Positions 12,068 to 22,488 of a stretch of DNA of 25,923 nt are shown one piece after another. A program made the position numbers and the translations under genes. The DNA comes from Sphacelaria rigidula (Eukaryota > Phaeophyceae > Sphacelariales), in NCBI GenBank assembly GCA_964200075.2, contig CAXNAA020000154.1, positions 1-25,923 on the forward strand. The letters run 5' to 3'. Under the pieces are notes generated by a model, which did not search any database, was not told where the DNA came from, and saw only the letters and a list, made by a program, of their open reading frames with translations. Within the stretch, counting starts at the first letter, position 1. Each line of letters starts with the position of its first letter.

Positions 12068-13699
12068 TGCTCTTTGCATTACCGTATTTGACACGAATAC
12101 GAATTACAGAAAATGGTCATTTTAGTTGGGGAAAATGATGTTACAGTACGAGTAGTGATCCCTTTATCAAGACCCTGAACGTGCGGTCGCGTCAAAAGAG
12201 GATGGATCCGAGAGAGAGGACAAAAGAGGAAAGGCTTTCCACAAATTTCACCCGATGAGGTAGATGGCTGTCGAATCACGGTTACACGTCCAACAATCAG
12301 TCCAAGGACCCGCCGTCGTCGTTCGAGTGACGGTCGTGGTTTCATCGACAGCAAATCATTCGTCATCGAGATATACAAGAACAATGCCGTACAATTTTCT
12401 ACAATACTAGCCGGAAACTGCTTGTCTGAGTTGTTCATGTACATATCGTACATAGCGATGTGCATATCTCCAGCAACGAATCGTCTGCTCCCGACAAAAC
12501 CACCACCACTTGCACGAGGACGGTGGGTGCTTGAGCCGAGTGTGGGAGGAATCTTCATGAGTCGATCTCCAGCAATGTGGGAATCCCCGGGCACCGTTCA
12601 TCTTGTCAAGACAACCGTGGTACGTACGTACTCGTTAAACAGGACCACAGCTTGTTTGGCTAGGGGTAACACCTACGCTGAAATGGTTTCCACCACGTTT
12701 CTCTAAACCCGACGCGGCGCAGGGCATCAATGGTTGGCGCGGTAATTTCTCCGAATAAGGTCCCCTGAACCCTGGCTATCCGTCGGTCTGTTGCGTCTTG
12801 AATTGTATCAGACTCATGAATGCATCGCCTTCTTCATGAATGGGGCCAAAGGTGACGTCCACCGTGCGAAGCACCGAATGCAATTTCGAGCTTCATTCGT
12901 GGTTTAGACCCTGCCAATATTCGCGCAGAAGAACGAACTCCTCGAGCGAGGCTTGGCCACATATCCCGTGACAAATGCCCGGAGGAGACGAGTGGAAAAC
13001 ATGCTATTACAAGTACTGATACCATTATAACAACAAACTTCACGGCAGGCGGCAGGCTTGCAAGTACCAGCCGGAAGAATATAGAGCATCAACGGAACCA
13101 AACCCAACCGAACAAAACCAAGAGCACTTCTCTACTAATAGGGCATAATACACATTCAATCAACGGCACGGTGACCAGAGGACATACATTCACATTACAC
13201 ACTGTGCTACTAGACGAATAAATCGGACTCACGTGTCTTCATTTCCACACCGTCATCCACACACAAAATATTTTTGTTTTTCCTACCGTTTCTCGGCACG
13301 CAAGTCAGACCTCTAACCTTTCAACAATCCCCGCCCATCCGACCAACAACTCCTTACCCCTCCGCAGCTCTCGATTCCGAACGAAGGCCCAGTCAGAAAC
13401 AGTGATCCTCGAGAATGTCCCGAAAATCACGGAGCAGAATACAACCAATGCCCGTGCGGAAAATTTGTGTAAGGACAAGTTGCGCAGTAAGTACCAAGCA
13501 GCCCACTCAGGAAATGACCACACCCCTGTGAGATTCTCCCCGGTCCGGCAGACAAGGATGGCCCTGCGGCCTTTTGTCAACTCTTTCCCAAATAGACCCT
13601 CCTTCAAGAACACATCCTAACGCCCTCATCGCCGACCGCACGAAAACTATTGCCGGCAGACAACCAGACCCACGAGCAACACGTGCCTAGCACGCTGCA
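12068..13699. other. Intergenic and probable 3' UTR of the UBL-kinase
   Basis: The part adjoining 13700 is probably the kinase 3' UTR. Two minus-strand open frames (12594-12079 and 13025-12834) are discussed separately; neither matches a known family. Confidence 0.35.
12834..13025 (-). CDS. Possible short secreted-type ORF, unknown
   Basis: ATG at 13025, 63 codons to TGA. It begins MVSVLVIACFPLVSSG, which has the shape of a signal peptide (hydrophobic core then Ser-Ser-Gly), followed by a basic segment. No splice partner, domain or family is recognised. It may be chance, or one exon of a gene I cannot assemble. Confidence 0.15.
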   Translation of the reverse strand: MVSVLVIACFPLVSSGHLSRDMWPSLARGVRSSARILAGSKPRMKLEIAFGASHGGRHLWPHS

Positions 13700-14045
13700 T
13701 CATCCTCGAACCGCTGCAGGTATAGACGTCGCACGTCTACCTTCAGGACTTGGAGAGCTCGTAGGCGGCCGCGGAGGGGTCTTCCTCCGCAAACGTTCGT
13801 CCGCCTCAAAGTCGCCTCCTTTACTGCCAGGGGAAGCGCTTGTGACGGCTGTACTAGTCTGCGCTTTGGTCCTGGACGACTTCTCGGCGGCCTGTCGAGC
13901 GGCCTGGGTGCCACGCTCCTTAATGATGCTGCGGTGGCGCCTCTTAACCAGGTCACGCAGCAGAAAGCGCAAGAAGCGGAAAAAGCACTGCTGGAACTGC
14001 TCGCTGTTCTCGTTGGGTCGCTTTTTCAGCGAGAATCTCGCGGTC
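13700..14045 (-). CDS. UBL-kinase last exon: basic C-terminal helix
   Basis: The acceptor CCTCACCCCAG restores the frame from the previous donor (Gly codon GG|G). It encodes TARFSLKKRPNENSEQFQQC, then FFRFLRFLLRDLVKRRHRS, a strongly basic amphipathic stretch, and a polar end with TGA at 13702-13700. The basic aromatic segment could bind membrane or a partner; this is inference. A donor inside (GAAG|GTAGAC) could in principle extend the gene. Confidence 0.75.
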
Positions 14046-17000
14046 CTGGGGTGAGGGCACGGATTGCGAAAAATAATGAAGATGGGAGACAAGGGGACAA
14101 ATTGGCGATCAGAGGGATGCACTTGACAGGTCGTGTAAAAGGCTTGCAATGGAGCAAGAACAGCCTCCTTTCAAGCACACAGACGTGGAAGTGACAGCAA
14201 GACAAAATAAGAAAGTCAATAATATCAGCAGGGACTGTACGACGCCAACCGCATACCACGTATTTCCGAGAACAATCGTGCCCACATGCGACAGAATAAC
14301 CAAATCACCTTGCACCAGGAACACACGCCAACGCCATAATGAGTGGCCTACTCACCCCCGATTGGCGTAGTCGTACAGCGCCATGCTTCCCAGCCCATGG
14401 TAGCTGTAGCTGCGAGTGATCTTGACCCCCTGCGACAGCCCATCAATCTCCTTCGGCATCTTGGACTTGTGTTCACCAGGGGGTGGTAGCGTCGGGGACG
14501 TCGTGGCCGGTCGAGGGCCAGGTAATCCCTCCTTCGGCTGCCCACTTCCTCTAGGACCATCCACAATCCTATTACTGCTACCTCTCTGCGGCAGCACTTG
14601 CTGGATCGTAACGGAACGCGTTTTCGGCGGCCGGGGCTCCGGCACCACAAGTCCCGCTTCGCCTCTTCGCCACCCAAGAGCACCCGCCTCCTTCTCGTCC
14701 CCTCCTCCCCGCGCACCGCCGCCGCCGCTGCTCCTGCCATTGCCACCGCCACCGCCACCTCCACCCAAGTCTTTAGTGGGTTCCACATTTGTCGCCCAGA
14801 AAGAGGAAGGGTGCGGCCCGCCCACGGGCGCAGCCGAAGAGTACGGAGACTCAGGGCCTTCCTCCATGGGCTCCAGACCCAGCTTCATCGCTGTGCCAGC
14901 ACCAACCGCCGATGGCCGAGTTTTTTCCGGGGACGTGAACAGCGCGCGCCCGATACTCACATCAAGCTCGGCGGACTCCGGCGGCTTTTCCTGTCGAACG
15001 GCGCGAGGCTTCACAATGTTCTGCCGCGGCGGGCGGCCACGATCGCCACTGGCGTCCTTGCCCTTGTTCTTTCCCTTATTCTTTCCCGCCTCGGGAGAGC
15101 TCTCTTCCTCCGAACCGTTGTCCCCCCATCCGGAAAAGCGCCGCGTGGCGTTGCGGGCGTCGATCGTCTCGAACTTCTCGCGCCAAAACCCGACCGGTGA
15201 CAACAGATCCGTGTCCGACTCGGCGGACCACGTTGGTGATGACACCTCGTGCCCATCCGTCAACCGTCCCGCACCGGCGGAGCTGTCCCGGGACAGCGGG
15301 GCCCAAATACGCAGCGGCCCGCTGCCCCCGCCGTCCCTGTCCTCTCCACCCCCACCGCTATCCAAGCTGCTGCCAGAAGCGCGCACGTCTGATAAGAATG
15401 GTATGTCCTCACCGCTGGCGTCCGTGGAGCTTTCTCGACCGAATGACGACCGCAGCGTTGACGACGGTGGCGGAGGTGGCGGCGGCATCGATGGCGGCTG
15501 CACGGGTGATGAAGATATCTCGGGGCGGCCATTTGGCATCCCCACTTTGGTGGACGGTAATAGGCAGCTCTCCTTGTTATCCGCGGACCAGTCCACGCTG
15601 CTGCCGGACGCGTCTGTCGACGGCGTACGCTTGTGCTTCTTGTCCAAGTCCAGACTTGTGGAATTGAAGTTGGGCATGCGCTTTGACGGGGCAACGGACG
15701 TCTGATGGTCTACCGCTGCCCTGGCCAGCTCGCTGTGCAAACGAAAAAAAAAATAGGCGCGGGGTGGCATTCAGCACATGCGGATCAATACCTCAGGAAC
15801 CAGGAGCGATAGTGATGTCGTCGACTTCATATTTGGATCTCGTTCATTTTTTTTATGCTAATTGGCTGGGCCAAGTAAATCAAGCGCCTCGGCAGCACGG
15901 AAACAACACAATGCTGCTTGCATAACCGGTAAGCTAGAACAATGGAACCCTTGAAGGCCGATGAGCAGTCCTGATTCCACCTGACGTTAACTGGATATTG
16001 CTAATTCTTCCACTTCGAAAGATAAGCATCCGCGACCCGAGCAAATTGACGCAATTCGACGAGCTGCGGGAGTACTGATCCAATGCCGTGAAATATATAT
16101 ATGGCATGTACCGGGGGAGCGACGGGTTGATCCCCTGAGACGAGAGACTCGCCCCGAGAATGGGAAGGGGCTACAAGTACGACGAGACGACAAGAGAGCC
16201 CGAAACATGAATTTAATTTTCCTACAGTACGCGGCTCCTACGCCCTGAGGGATCATATCAAATAATTGCACGAGTAATTATAGTACGGGTGGGTATGTCT
16301 TACGGCACAGGGCCATGTTCTCGGCATCAAGTATGCAAGGTGCATTGCGACACATGCTTGACCAGTTGTCGTTTTCATCGAGAACAACCACGAAGGCACA
16401 ACAGGGATACACTCATTTCAGCTCAACAACCATCTGCGGTTGCCCGTAAGGGCTGCGATAATTCCGGGGACAACCGCGCAAACTCACTTGGCTCGTGCCA
16501 CCACGGTCTCCAGTTCGGATATCTTGTCAAAGTCCTCACGGCGAATAATGCTGTTTCGGGCACAGACGCAAGTTAGAGACCACGTGGGATGAGCAAAAGG
16601 TACGGTCATGTCAGCACCATGTACGATTATGTCGCCGGCGGAGTCATGCGCTCACGCAGATATTCGCCCATCGGGCATACAAACAAACCATCACACCGGT
16701 AGAATGCTGAATATTGTATTCCTCCGGGCCACGTCCACTTCATAGTGCCCATGCAGTACTAGATCCGAAGCATTGCCCTACGCCTAGAGCCTGCCTTTGG
16801 GAGCCACTGCATGCTGGATCAGTCAAGGTATTTGCAGCTATGAACGAATTTACGCCCGACGGATCGACTTAGAGGTGCTGGTTCGTGGTCATTGGCCTCA
16901 CCATGCGATGTCGTACAGCGTCAGTCCAGCGGCGCAGCCCTCCTTCAAGAGCGTTTCGGCGATGCGCAGGTTTCTCAGGCACGGTTGCCGAATGTTGAGG

Positions 17001-20000
17001 GTGTTGCCTAGATTCTCCGCCGTTGCTTCCGGCGAGAAGGACTGTATATAGTGACAGAGTTCTGGATCGATAGGCTGGACAAAAGGACCGGCGTCATCGC
17101 AAATGTGACGTATATCACGAAGGGAAGAACATGAGCACTTCGTCAGGATTCTGTGAGTCGTCCGGGGTTGCTGCCTGTCGTCATCCTGAAAGGAACAGTG
17201 CAACAATCTAGTTCCGAATGCCTGACGTCGCTATGCAGCCGGAAGGCAACATCTTCACTAACCCTGAAAGACATGCACAAGTCTCCTATCGGTTTTTCCC
17301 TCATACTTCAACAACAACATACACACATACCTCCTTGACCTGGCGCCAATCCAGCCAGCACCAGTCGCACCAATCGATCACTAGCTCATCCGACAAGCAT
17401 AACCCATGGTCAATGGGCACAAGCTCATACTCCGTCCCTCCTCCCAACAGTCTCGTCCGTTTGTCCCCCGACCCACCCACCCCGCCCCTACTCCCCGAAA
17501 CATCAGCGCCAGGCGACCCCATTACACCAGCAGCAGACGCGGAACCCGCCGCTCCCCCGCCCCCGCCGCCGCCCTCCCCAGGAGAAGCTGCTGCCCCCGC
17601 GTCGGCGACGGAGTGCGCGAGGGTCAACCCGATATTGCTGTCGCTGCTTGCGTGACGCGCGCGGCGAGCACCGGCGGCGAGGCGTGCGCGGTCCGAGATG
17701 TTGGACGCGGAGCGGCGGGGGCGACAGCGCACCAAGATGTTCACGCTGTTGCGGTCGCGGTTGAGGATGCGCATGTCCAGGAGGGCGATCTTCTGAACCT
17801 CGAAAATGGATAACCTTGATGGAGAGATGTCTTCTACCACCTATTTCGTTTCGGGGAGGGGAGGAGAGGAGGGGAAGGAGAACATGAGAACAGAGGCAAA
17901 GCGAACACACAACATCTCGACGAATTGCGGCACACTTCCGCTTGTCGTATGACATGAATCACGCCCGGTCATATCACGCGCCAGATCGACAATTCAAACC
18001 TATGAGAACCACGTCTCACCATATCGTGCCGGACGAATTCCTGGAAGCTTCCCAGCTTCAAGCGTTCCTTGTGATCCCAATAGCAGAACGCGGGGTGCTT
18101 TGCCTCAACAAGCGTCGTGGCGGGCACTCCATGTATGCGTCGGTCATCCTGCTCAAGCACATGCAAGTTCGCACTTTTAACGTCCAACACTTTGATGCTG
18201 TAAGCGCTTGTAGATGGCCAATAGCGTCATTCATTTATCAAGTAAAGCCGATTCAACAGCTGAACGGACACCCTGGGCATTTGATTGGCAATGGTCACCC
18301 TCCTTCAGAGCCCTAGTCGATAATTGGATGTCAGGTGGGCGTTCGTTTTTTTTCCCCAAAGGACAGGGTCAAAATACCCTCATCTGAAGTGCAGACAAAA
18401 GTTTGCACAGTCACGAGGGAAGAGGGAAAGTTCCGGCCGCACGTTTGTACCACGCTTATTCGTTGTATCATGACCAGCAGTACATACACGAGCCATGACC
18501 ACTTCATTGGTACGTTTGGCCATAACGCAGGAAGAATAACATGAGGAAGGAAGGTAACAGAAGGTGACAGCACCATTGCTTTTCGGAACCACAAAAGTGA
18601 GATACTGCTCACGAGGGCGCGTGGCGTTCACCTGCAAGCACAAAAATATTTGAGGTTTGTGGCTGGCCTCCAATTGCACTGTGGAAAGTCGCGTCTTCAA
18701 AATGGGACGGACTGTCCACAAATGGAACAAAATTTATCAATGTCGACAAATGGACCGAGGTCCATCTCACAAAACACAGTGTCAGCACACCACACAAAAG
18801 TACACAAGTTAAGAGTATTCACGGCAACCCACGATTGCGACACCGAACTGTAACGAGACACACGCATACATTGCTCCACGTGGACGATCATGCCATAGCA
18901 ACACACGAAAAAAAACCACGAACAGCCGTCGCCACCATGGTCGAGGAAAAAAAAACGAAGCACTTGGGCGGTCACCAAAAGCAATCTACGTAACATAGCG
19001 GCGCCATCGCAGCCCAGCGGCGTGACTCACCAACATGAAGGCGGCGACCTCTCGAACATAAGATTCGCCCGCATTGATGCCAGGTCGCATAGACACAGTA
19101 CCCCCTCCCAATCCCCCCTGCATAGCTTCCCTGTATAATATACAACATACAACATACAGACATGAACTACATGTACAATATTACGAATATGAAACGACCG
19201 GTCGATAGGATGATACTGTACGGTACTGGACAAACGCAATTATACTTGGCCGCAGCGACTCTCGCCTTTTCTAACAACTCATGAGGGGGCATTTGATTGT
19301 TTTCTTTTTCGAAAGACCCGAGCATAACACCGATTTTGCGTTCCTAAAACAACAGCGCCGACCGAACAACCTCAGTACATGTACATGCATATATCACCCG
19401 GTTGGCACTCACCGATTGGACACGAGAATAAACGTGGAGTGTAAACAGCCATGACGGGGGGGAAAAAATCTAAATAAGCAGATGCTCACCTCGGATTGTT
19501 GGGAGCGAAGGGCTCCTCGTCCTGTGGCTTGAACACTGCAACTTTCTGCCTGGCAGCGTCCTGCAAAAAGTAAGTCCCTCCTGTTCCTTCCAGAGAAAGC
19601 TCTGGCTTGAACCCCCGGTCGAGTCCACGTTTTGCCTGATGATATATCCAAAGTGTACAAAATGAATAGATCCTCTGTCACGTGTTGAAGATACTCCATG
19701 TCTGCGTGTATGTGTATACACATATTGGTGTCGTGTGTCGAGGGATACTGTAGTCAGCTATTCAAGAGACCCCATTTGTTATCATTATCATTCCTATAAC
19801 AGTCATGTGATTGCACTCTCATGCCGTACGATCAACACGAGGCTGCGTCCGATGCCAAAAAAGCACGTGAAGTGAAGCAACTTGTAGTACGAAGACCGTC
19901 GACACTACCGTCCTCAACAAAGACCTCGCATAACACGGGCGTCTGACACCCCAGCCACGGCACGCCGACAAACAATCGTACGACAGGGGAAAGAGGTTTG

Positions 20001-22488
20001 CTCTTCTTGAAAACACCAACAAAAAGCAAACGACATACGATAGAAAAAGGGAGAGCACATCTGGAACAACCCTCCCATACGCAAAAGACAACCATGTACG
20101 TGATACATTGATAAATGAGATGTGCCTCACCTATATGTAGTGGTTCAACAGAATCATGGCATGATCCAGGCGAAGACAAGAAAAGTGTCTAAAACGAAGA
20201 CGAAATTATTTTGATCGGTAAAATTATTTGTTTTGGCCAGGATCACGACAACCCAATTTTTGGAGAGTACTGACCTGCCCAAGCACTCGTGACAGAGATC
20301 TAGGAAGCGGGGCGGCACCTAGGAAAGGCTCTAGGCTGTACGGCTTGCCCATCTCGTCTTGCGGCGAGGCAGCCAGGTAGATGGTCTGTCCGTTCCTGTA
20401 GATACCGCAGTCCTGCAGCGTGCGCTTATTGCGCAGCTCCCCTCCTCGAAAGAACAAACGCTGGAATTCATTTGGATAATGACATGAAATGAGTTGAGAT
20501 GCGACGGGGGACAGAAGAAGCGAACAAATGAATCAACAATGAAAAAAAGTACAGGTCTCTGCTCTGTCCCCAGATCATATAAAATATTCGTCTATTCTAA
20601 CTTTAGCATAAAACGTGTATCAACCTGTTGACCGCCAAAGGGTGTGTCCCTGCGTTGAGTCGGCACCGCTTGCAACTGGAAGATGACCGTCATACTCACG
20701 TCATCTGCGGGCGCTGAAAGGATATAAAGGAATGAAAAGCATGAGAGGTAGAGATTAGAAACGAAGGCAGAAGGGGGGGAAAAAAGCGAACCCTAACTGT
20801 GAGACACACGTCCACCACAGGCGCTGTTAGATTGGGAGCAACGAAGGCTTCGTAATGCACAGCCACGTGTAGCAAGTGGCCGGCAACCCTGTAGCCCACC
20901 TGTAGAGCCACAAGCACTGATGAAATTTCCTAGTTTCGTCGTGTATGCAATGACCGTTCCCTCGTCACTTTGAAGAACGTTCTTGGAATTCTTCACGTTG
21001 GTACCGGCATTTCTTCAGCCCCACAACCCATAACTACCTACGTCAAACAGCAAGCCTCTACATCAAACCGGTACCCACCGCCACACACAGTGCCTCTAGA
21101 GAGATACAAGATACAAGGGCCTTGGCGAGTGTAGACAACCAACGCAGAAACAAGGCTTTCATCTGCTGGAGCAGCTGAGCCGGTGTGTGGAGTGTCCAGA
21201 AATCATCACAGAAAAATGCTGGAAAATGTCCAACCTTGCGGAATTGTACAATGGGCATTCTTGTACAGTTTCAAATTTGCTGCAAAACTGCAAGTTCCTT
21301 TTTTTCCTCGGAGCAGGGGAATTTGTTCAACTTGCTCGGGCAAGTATAGGAGTGGTATTGAAGGAGTTTCACGGCAGACAGGAGAAGCCACAACAGCACA
21401 ACAGCATGGTAGTGCCGTAGGAAAGCCAGCCGTACACCCGTCAAGGAACCGGTTAAACCCTGAGCGTTTCGCCGATGAATGCTCTCTCTCCGCCTGACTG
21501 TCCGTCTCCATTGTGGATCCCATGTCTTTGTAAGCAAGACTTTCACAAGGGGTATATATATCCCACACACGCTACTCACACACATGGGCGTATCACTCGT
21601 GCATCAACACCCACAATGTCGACTGCACAATCCAAGCACCAACACAGCACAGATTTTGCGTTGTGGAAACAGAAGGAGTCCACTTTTATAACTATACGTG
21701 TCTCCGCCGAAAAAAACTATGGATAAAACGCCAACTCAGCCATAAAATCGACTGGAAATGCCTGAAACACGGGGCTTGCCGTCGTCCTCATGAGGTAACT
21801 TATGCAGTACCGCGGATGCCGTGCTACCGAAGTACCACGTTCAAGTAGTTCGCATCAAGGGCTCCTGATCAGACTACGGTCAACCTTGGTTTTCTGCCGA
21901 TTATCGAGGGCTCTCGTACTTGCTGCGGTTCAAGTTGGGTCTCCCCCGTGTGTGGCACAAAACTGCCGACGAAAGCTTCAACTTTCATGTCTGACTTCAA
22001 ATATTGGCGACGGCTTGGAGCTCGATGTCTGCACGGTCGAATTCACCGACGATACACTACACGTGACTCTTATTAGATCCAGCTTAGCAGACCAAATGAT
22101 GCCACCTGTATCATGGAGAGGATTTCCGTAATTATTCATCCGGTTTGTGAGCAGCAAAAGAAAAAAGTACCTGAGAGGCGGCCGGCAGGTGCAGCAGGCT
22201 CTGCAGGATATCTTTGAGATCCTTCACAGTGCTCCATGACTTGACGGTCAGCGCGCGCTTACGAGCATGACCCCTTCCATCCAGAGGCTGTGAAGAAAAT
22301 CCGTGGCAGAACACAAGGAAAAAAATGTGTCAACAAACCGCAAGTCGTGGACAGGGTAAAGGGCGTACATGTGACTTCATCAGCACCCTCCCACACGAAA
22401 CAGATACTTCGATCCCGGGTTCAGTCAGCATCACCTCGCCTGCCCACTCCCACTCCTGCAGGGGGGTAGGATAGTACAACACGGGCAT
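13700..22488 (-). CDS. Ubiquitin-like domain PI4K-gamma-type kinase, about 13 exons
   Basis: Member of the PI3/PI4-kinase superfamily, closest to the plant UBL-containing PI4K-gamma group. Some members of that group act as protein kinases rather than lipid kinases, so the substrate is open. Model exons, 5' to 3': 22488-22387, 22287-22171, 21095-21079, 21012-20900, 20713-20625, 20460-20275, 19635-19490, 19130-19031, 18148-18020, 17840-17331, 17074-16902, 15732-14356, 14045-13700. They total 3,405 nt (1,134 aa plus TGA) with matching phases throughout. The core shows EGTGGTYFL, FKPQDEEP, GESYVREVAAF, GVPATTLVEA, KIALLDMRILNRDRN, PIDHG and WLDWRQVKEP. The catalytic Asp is near residue 362 and the metal-binding DHG near 477. 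Exons from 20460 downward are firm; the five upstream exons are tentative. Unusual traits are a Gly/Ala-rich insertion before DHG and a tail of about 570 residues. Confidence 0.85.
14356..15732 (-). CDS. UBL-kinase exon: low-complexity C-terminal tail
   Basis: The acceptor is TTTTTTCGTTTGCACAG, so the apparent ATG at 15770 is intronic. The exon completes YDIAC with ELARAAVDH and then runs about 450 residues rich in Ser, Pro, Gly and Lys, with Pro and Gly homopolymers and KNKGKNKGKD. No domain is recognised. The donor is G|GTGAGT, phase 2. The 429-aa frame on the opposite strand is a shadow of this GC-rich exon. Confidence 0.82.
15733..16901 (-). other. Intron of the UBL-kinase
   Basis: A 1,169-nt GT-AG intron, phase 2, separating the end of the kinase domain from the low-complexity tail. 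No nested gene is seen. Confidence 0.8.
16902..17074 (-). CDS. UBL-kinase exon: C-lobe end
   Basis: The acceptor is CCTTTTGTCCAG and the donor GCATG|GTGAGG, running from phase 0 to phase 2. The peptide PIDPELCHYIQSF continues WRQVKE without a gap; LRIAETLLKEG and GLTLYDIA close the kinase domain. An upstream alternative acceptor (TTTCAG|GAT) would add about 33 unaligned residues. Confidence 0.9.
17331..17840 (-). CDS. UBL-kinase exon: catalytic loop, insertion and DHG
   Basis: One hundred and seventy codons in phase 0, between CGAAATAG and AAGGAG|GTATGT. It encodes EVQKIALLDMRILNRDRN and NILV (catalytic loop), then about 100 residues rich in Gly, Ala and Ser including a run of seven or more Gly, then YELVPIDHG and DWCDWCWLDWRQVKE. 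The low-complexity stretch has no counterpart that I recall in plant homologues. Confidence 0.93.
18020..18148 (-). CDS. UBL-kinase exon: GVPATTLVEA hinge region
   Basis: Forty-three codons in phase 0 between GAGCAG and GATATG|GTGAGA. The peptide DDRRIHGVPATTLVEAKHPA continues AAFML from the previous exon, and LGSFQEFVRHDM leads into the C-lobe. The open frame extends further upstream, but only this acceptor keeps phase and alignment. Confidence 0.9.
19031..19130 (-). CDS. UBL-kinase exon: GESYVREVAAF segment
   Basis: The acceptor is TATTATACAG and the donor TTG|GTGAGT, running from phase 2 to phase 0. A nearer GCAG acceptor (exon start 19117) was rejected because it breaks the phase with the previous exon. 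The peptide continues NPR with EAMQGG, then RPGINAGESYVREVAAFML, the conserved N-lobe helix of PI4K-gamma proteins. Confidence 0.9.
19490..19635 (-). CDS. UBL-kinase exon: glycine loop and FKPQDEEP
   Basis: The acceptor is ATCATCAG|GCA and the donor CCGAG|GTGAGC, running from phase 0 to phase 2. It encodes EGTGGTYFL (nucleotide loop) and KVAVFKPQDEEP (the ATP-binding lysine is in FKP), ending in PNNPR. A false acceptor, CTTTTTGCAG, lies inside the coding TYFLQ segment. It was rejected because using it would remove the glycine loop. Confidence 0.92.
20275..20460 (-). CDS. UBL-kinase exon: second UBL, second half, and linker
   Basis: Sixty-two codons, phase 0 at both ends, between GAATTCCAG and CAG|GTCAGT. 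RLFFRGGELRNKRTLQDCGI followed by GQTIYLAAS is a clear ubiquitin-like second half. A linker rich in Pro, Leu and Ser leads to RVLGQ, where the next exon starts the kinase N-lobe. Confidence 0.88.
20625..20713 (-). CDS. UBL-kinase exon: second UBL, first half
   Basis: The acceptor is TATCCTTTCAG after a long pyrimidine tract and the donor is CAACAG|GTTGAT; it enters in phase 1 and leaves in phase 0. It encodes DDVSMTVIFQLQAV, then TPFGGQQ, with the next exon continuing RLFFRGG. That reproduces the QQ|RL junction of ubiquitin-like folds. Confidence 0.55.
20900..21012 (-). CDS. UBL-kinase exon: end of the first UBL (tentative)
   Basis: The acceptor is CTGAAG and the donor ACAG|GTGGGC; it enters in phase 2 and leaves in phase 1. 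The 37 codons include NVKNSKNVLQ and GTVIAYTTKLG, which fit the last part of a UBL domain. A different frame overlapping this donor also looks UBL-like, so the 3' boundary is uncertain. Confidence 0.45.
21079..21095 (-). CDS. Candidate 17-nt microexon of the UBL-kinase
   Basis: The previous exon ends in phase 0 and the next begins in phase 2. A 17-nt segment bounded by TATCTCTCTAG and GTGGGT supplies exactly this and encodes RHCVW plus two bases. That fills the position of the third UBL strand after PAASQ, equivalent to RLFFR in the second UBL. It is inferred from phase and alignment only. Confidence 0.35.
21096..22170 (-). other. Intron of the UBL-kinase (tentative)
   Basis: About 1.07 kb between the two halves of the first UBL domain. 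I searched it for a longer exon carrying the third UBL strand and found only the 17-nt candidate at its 3' end. Confidence 0.4.
22171..22287 (-). CDS. UBL-kinase exon: first UBL, strand 2 and helix
   Basis: Acceptor TTCTTCACAG and donor CAG|GTACTT flank 39 codons, phase 0 at both ends. The peptide reads RALTVKSWSTVKDLKDIL, then LPAASQ, matching the second strand, helix and Pro-turn of a ubiquitin fold just before the QR position. A clean polypyrimidine tract precedes the acceptor. Confidence 0.65.
22387..22488 (-). CDS. Tentative first coding exon of the UBL-kinase
   Basis: An ATG at 22488 opens 34 codons ending at AGG|GTGCTG, phase 0. The end of the peptide (GIEVSVSCGR) would form the first UBL strand, and the next exon supplies the turn and second strand. 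An alternative donor, CAT|GTACGC, lies 18 nt downstream and is also phase 0. The ATG sits directly after CCGCAG, so it could instead be an internal exon start with further exons upstream. Confidence 0.4.

Noticed and set aside
12079-12594. 171-codon minus-strand frame (contains AMYDMYMNNSDKQF)
   Set aside because: The frame looks protein-like in parts, but I found no family, no consistent splice partner, and no link to its neighbours. Not enough to call a gene.
14416-15705. 429-aa open frame on the plus strand
   Set aside because: It lies exactly opposite the GC-rich, low-complexity tail exon of the kinase, whose splice phases are consistent. This is a compositional shadow.
15733-15770. ATG at 15770 as the start of a separate gene
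   Set aside because: The segment between this ATG and the exon is a polypyrimidine tract ending in CACAG. The exon continues the kinase in phase (YDIA-C-ELAR).
19490-19560. Shorter kinase exon starting after CTTTTTGCAG
   Set aside because: It would delete the glycine loop EGTGGTYFL, which is encoded in frame immediately upstream.
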